Source: DASRHY01 sp046765875 (GTDB lineage: Bacteria > Actinomycetota > Actinomycetes > Propionibacteriales > Kribbellaceae). Taken from it: a DNA stretch of 6,244 nt. Made by a program: the position numbers and the translations under genes. Under the pieces are notes generated by a model. It saw only the letters and a program-made list of their open reading frames with translations. It made no database searches and had not been told where the DNA came from. The stretch covers positions 1 through 6,244 of the forward strand of contig JBKPSJ010000020.1 of assembly GCA_046765875.1 (NCBI GenBank), given 5' to 3'. Shown in pieces: positions 6,217 through 6,244 of this stretch (positions are counted from its first letter, which is position 1; each line of letters starts with the position of its first letter).

Positions 6217-6244
6217 CTGTCTCTTATACACATCTGACGCTGCC
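6217..6244. other. Untrimmed Illumina Nextera adapter (Tn5 mosaic end plus adapter tail); not genomic
   Basis: CTGTCTCTTATACACATCT (6217-6235) is exactly the 19-bp Tn5 mosaic end used by the Nextera library transposase. The next nine bases, GACGCTGCC, are the continuation found when a read passes through the insert into the Nextera read-1 adapter (reverse complement). True genomic sequence therefore ends at 6216. Any open frame extended into these bases is false. Confidence 0.98.

Noticed and set aside
6217..6235. Tn5 mosaic end as a sign of a real transposon
   Set aside because: It is followed at once by adapter-specific bases and sits at the window end; no transposase or target duplication is present.

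Overview
The window is high-GC DNA (about 70% by eye) with almost only G or C at third codon positions, frequent GTG starts and TANNNT-type -10 boxes. This points to an actinobacterium. The genus cannot be fixed from the sequence; a soil actinomycete such as a Kribbella or Nocardioides relative is only a guess. The piece comes from a draft assembly: the last 28 bases (6217-6244) are an untrimmed Illumina Nextera adapter, so genomic DNA ends at 6216. The left edge cuts through a gene.

Layout. (1) 2-670, minus: N-terminal 223 residues of a CPA1-type Na+/H+ antiporter, running off the left edge. (2) 758-1539, plus: a broken gene for a secreted protein. A clear signal peptide lies in one frame and a well-conserved C-terminal region, resembling the end of CocE/NonD (X-Pro dipeptidyl-peptidase-like) hydrolases, lies in another; the expected central catalytic region is missing. 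(3) 1536-2051 and 2092-2586, minus: two tandem, diverged DUF402 (FomD/Ntdp-like) nucleotide-phosphatase paralogues, probably co-transcribed. The downstream one meets gene 2 tail to tail with overlapping stop codons. (4) 2740-4635, plus: a complete dxs (1-deoxy-D-xylulose-5-phosphate synthase), with a strong Shine-Dalgarno, a promoter-like box with an adjoining perfect palindrome, and a hairpin just after its stop. (5) 4775-6112, plus: a membrane-anchored protein with an NTF2-like region followed by a gluzincin-type metallopeptidase domain (HEFTH plus EGVAEY), followed by two hairpins. (6) 6161-6216: no gene seen; 6217-6244 is adapter.

The genes do not form one pathway. Dxs makes the first intermediate of the MEP isoprenoid pathway and appears to be transcribed alone. 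The antiporter and the protease are envelope functions, and the DUF402 pair probably acts on cytoplasmic nucleotides. I see no phage, CRISPR, transposon, toxin-antitoxin or biosynthetic-cluster signature, and no convincing new multi-gene system. The points most worth checking are the broken hydrolase, the DUF402 duplication with a probable leaderless start and a promoter repeat, the palindrome before dxs, the NTF2-like/metallopeptidase architecture and the adapter. No gap between genes exceeds 160 bases.
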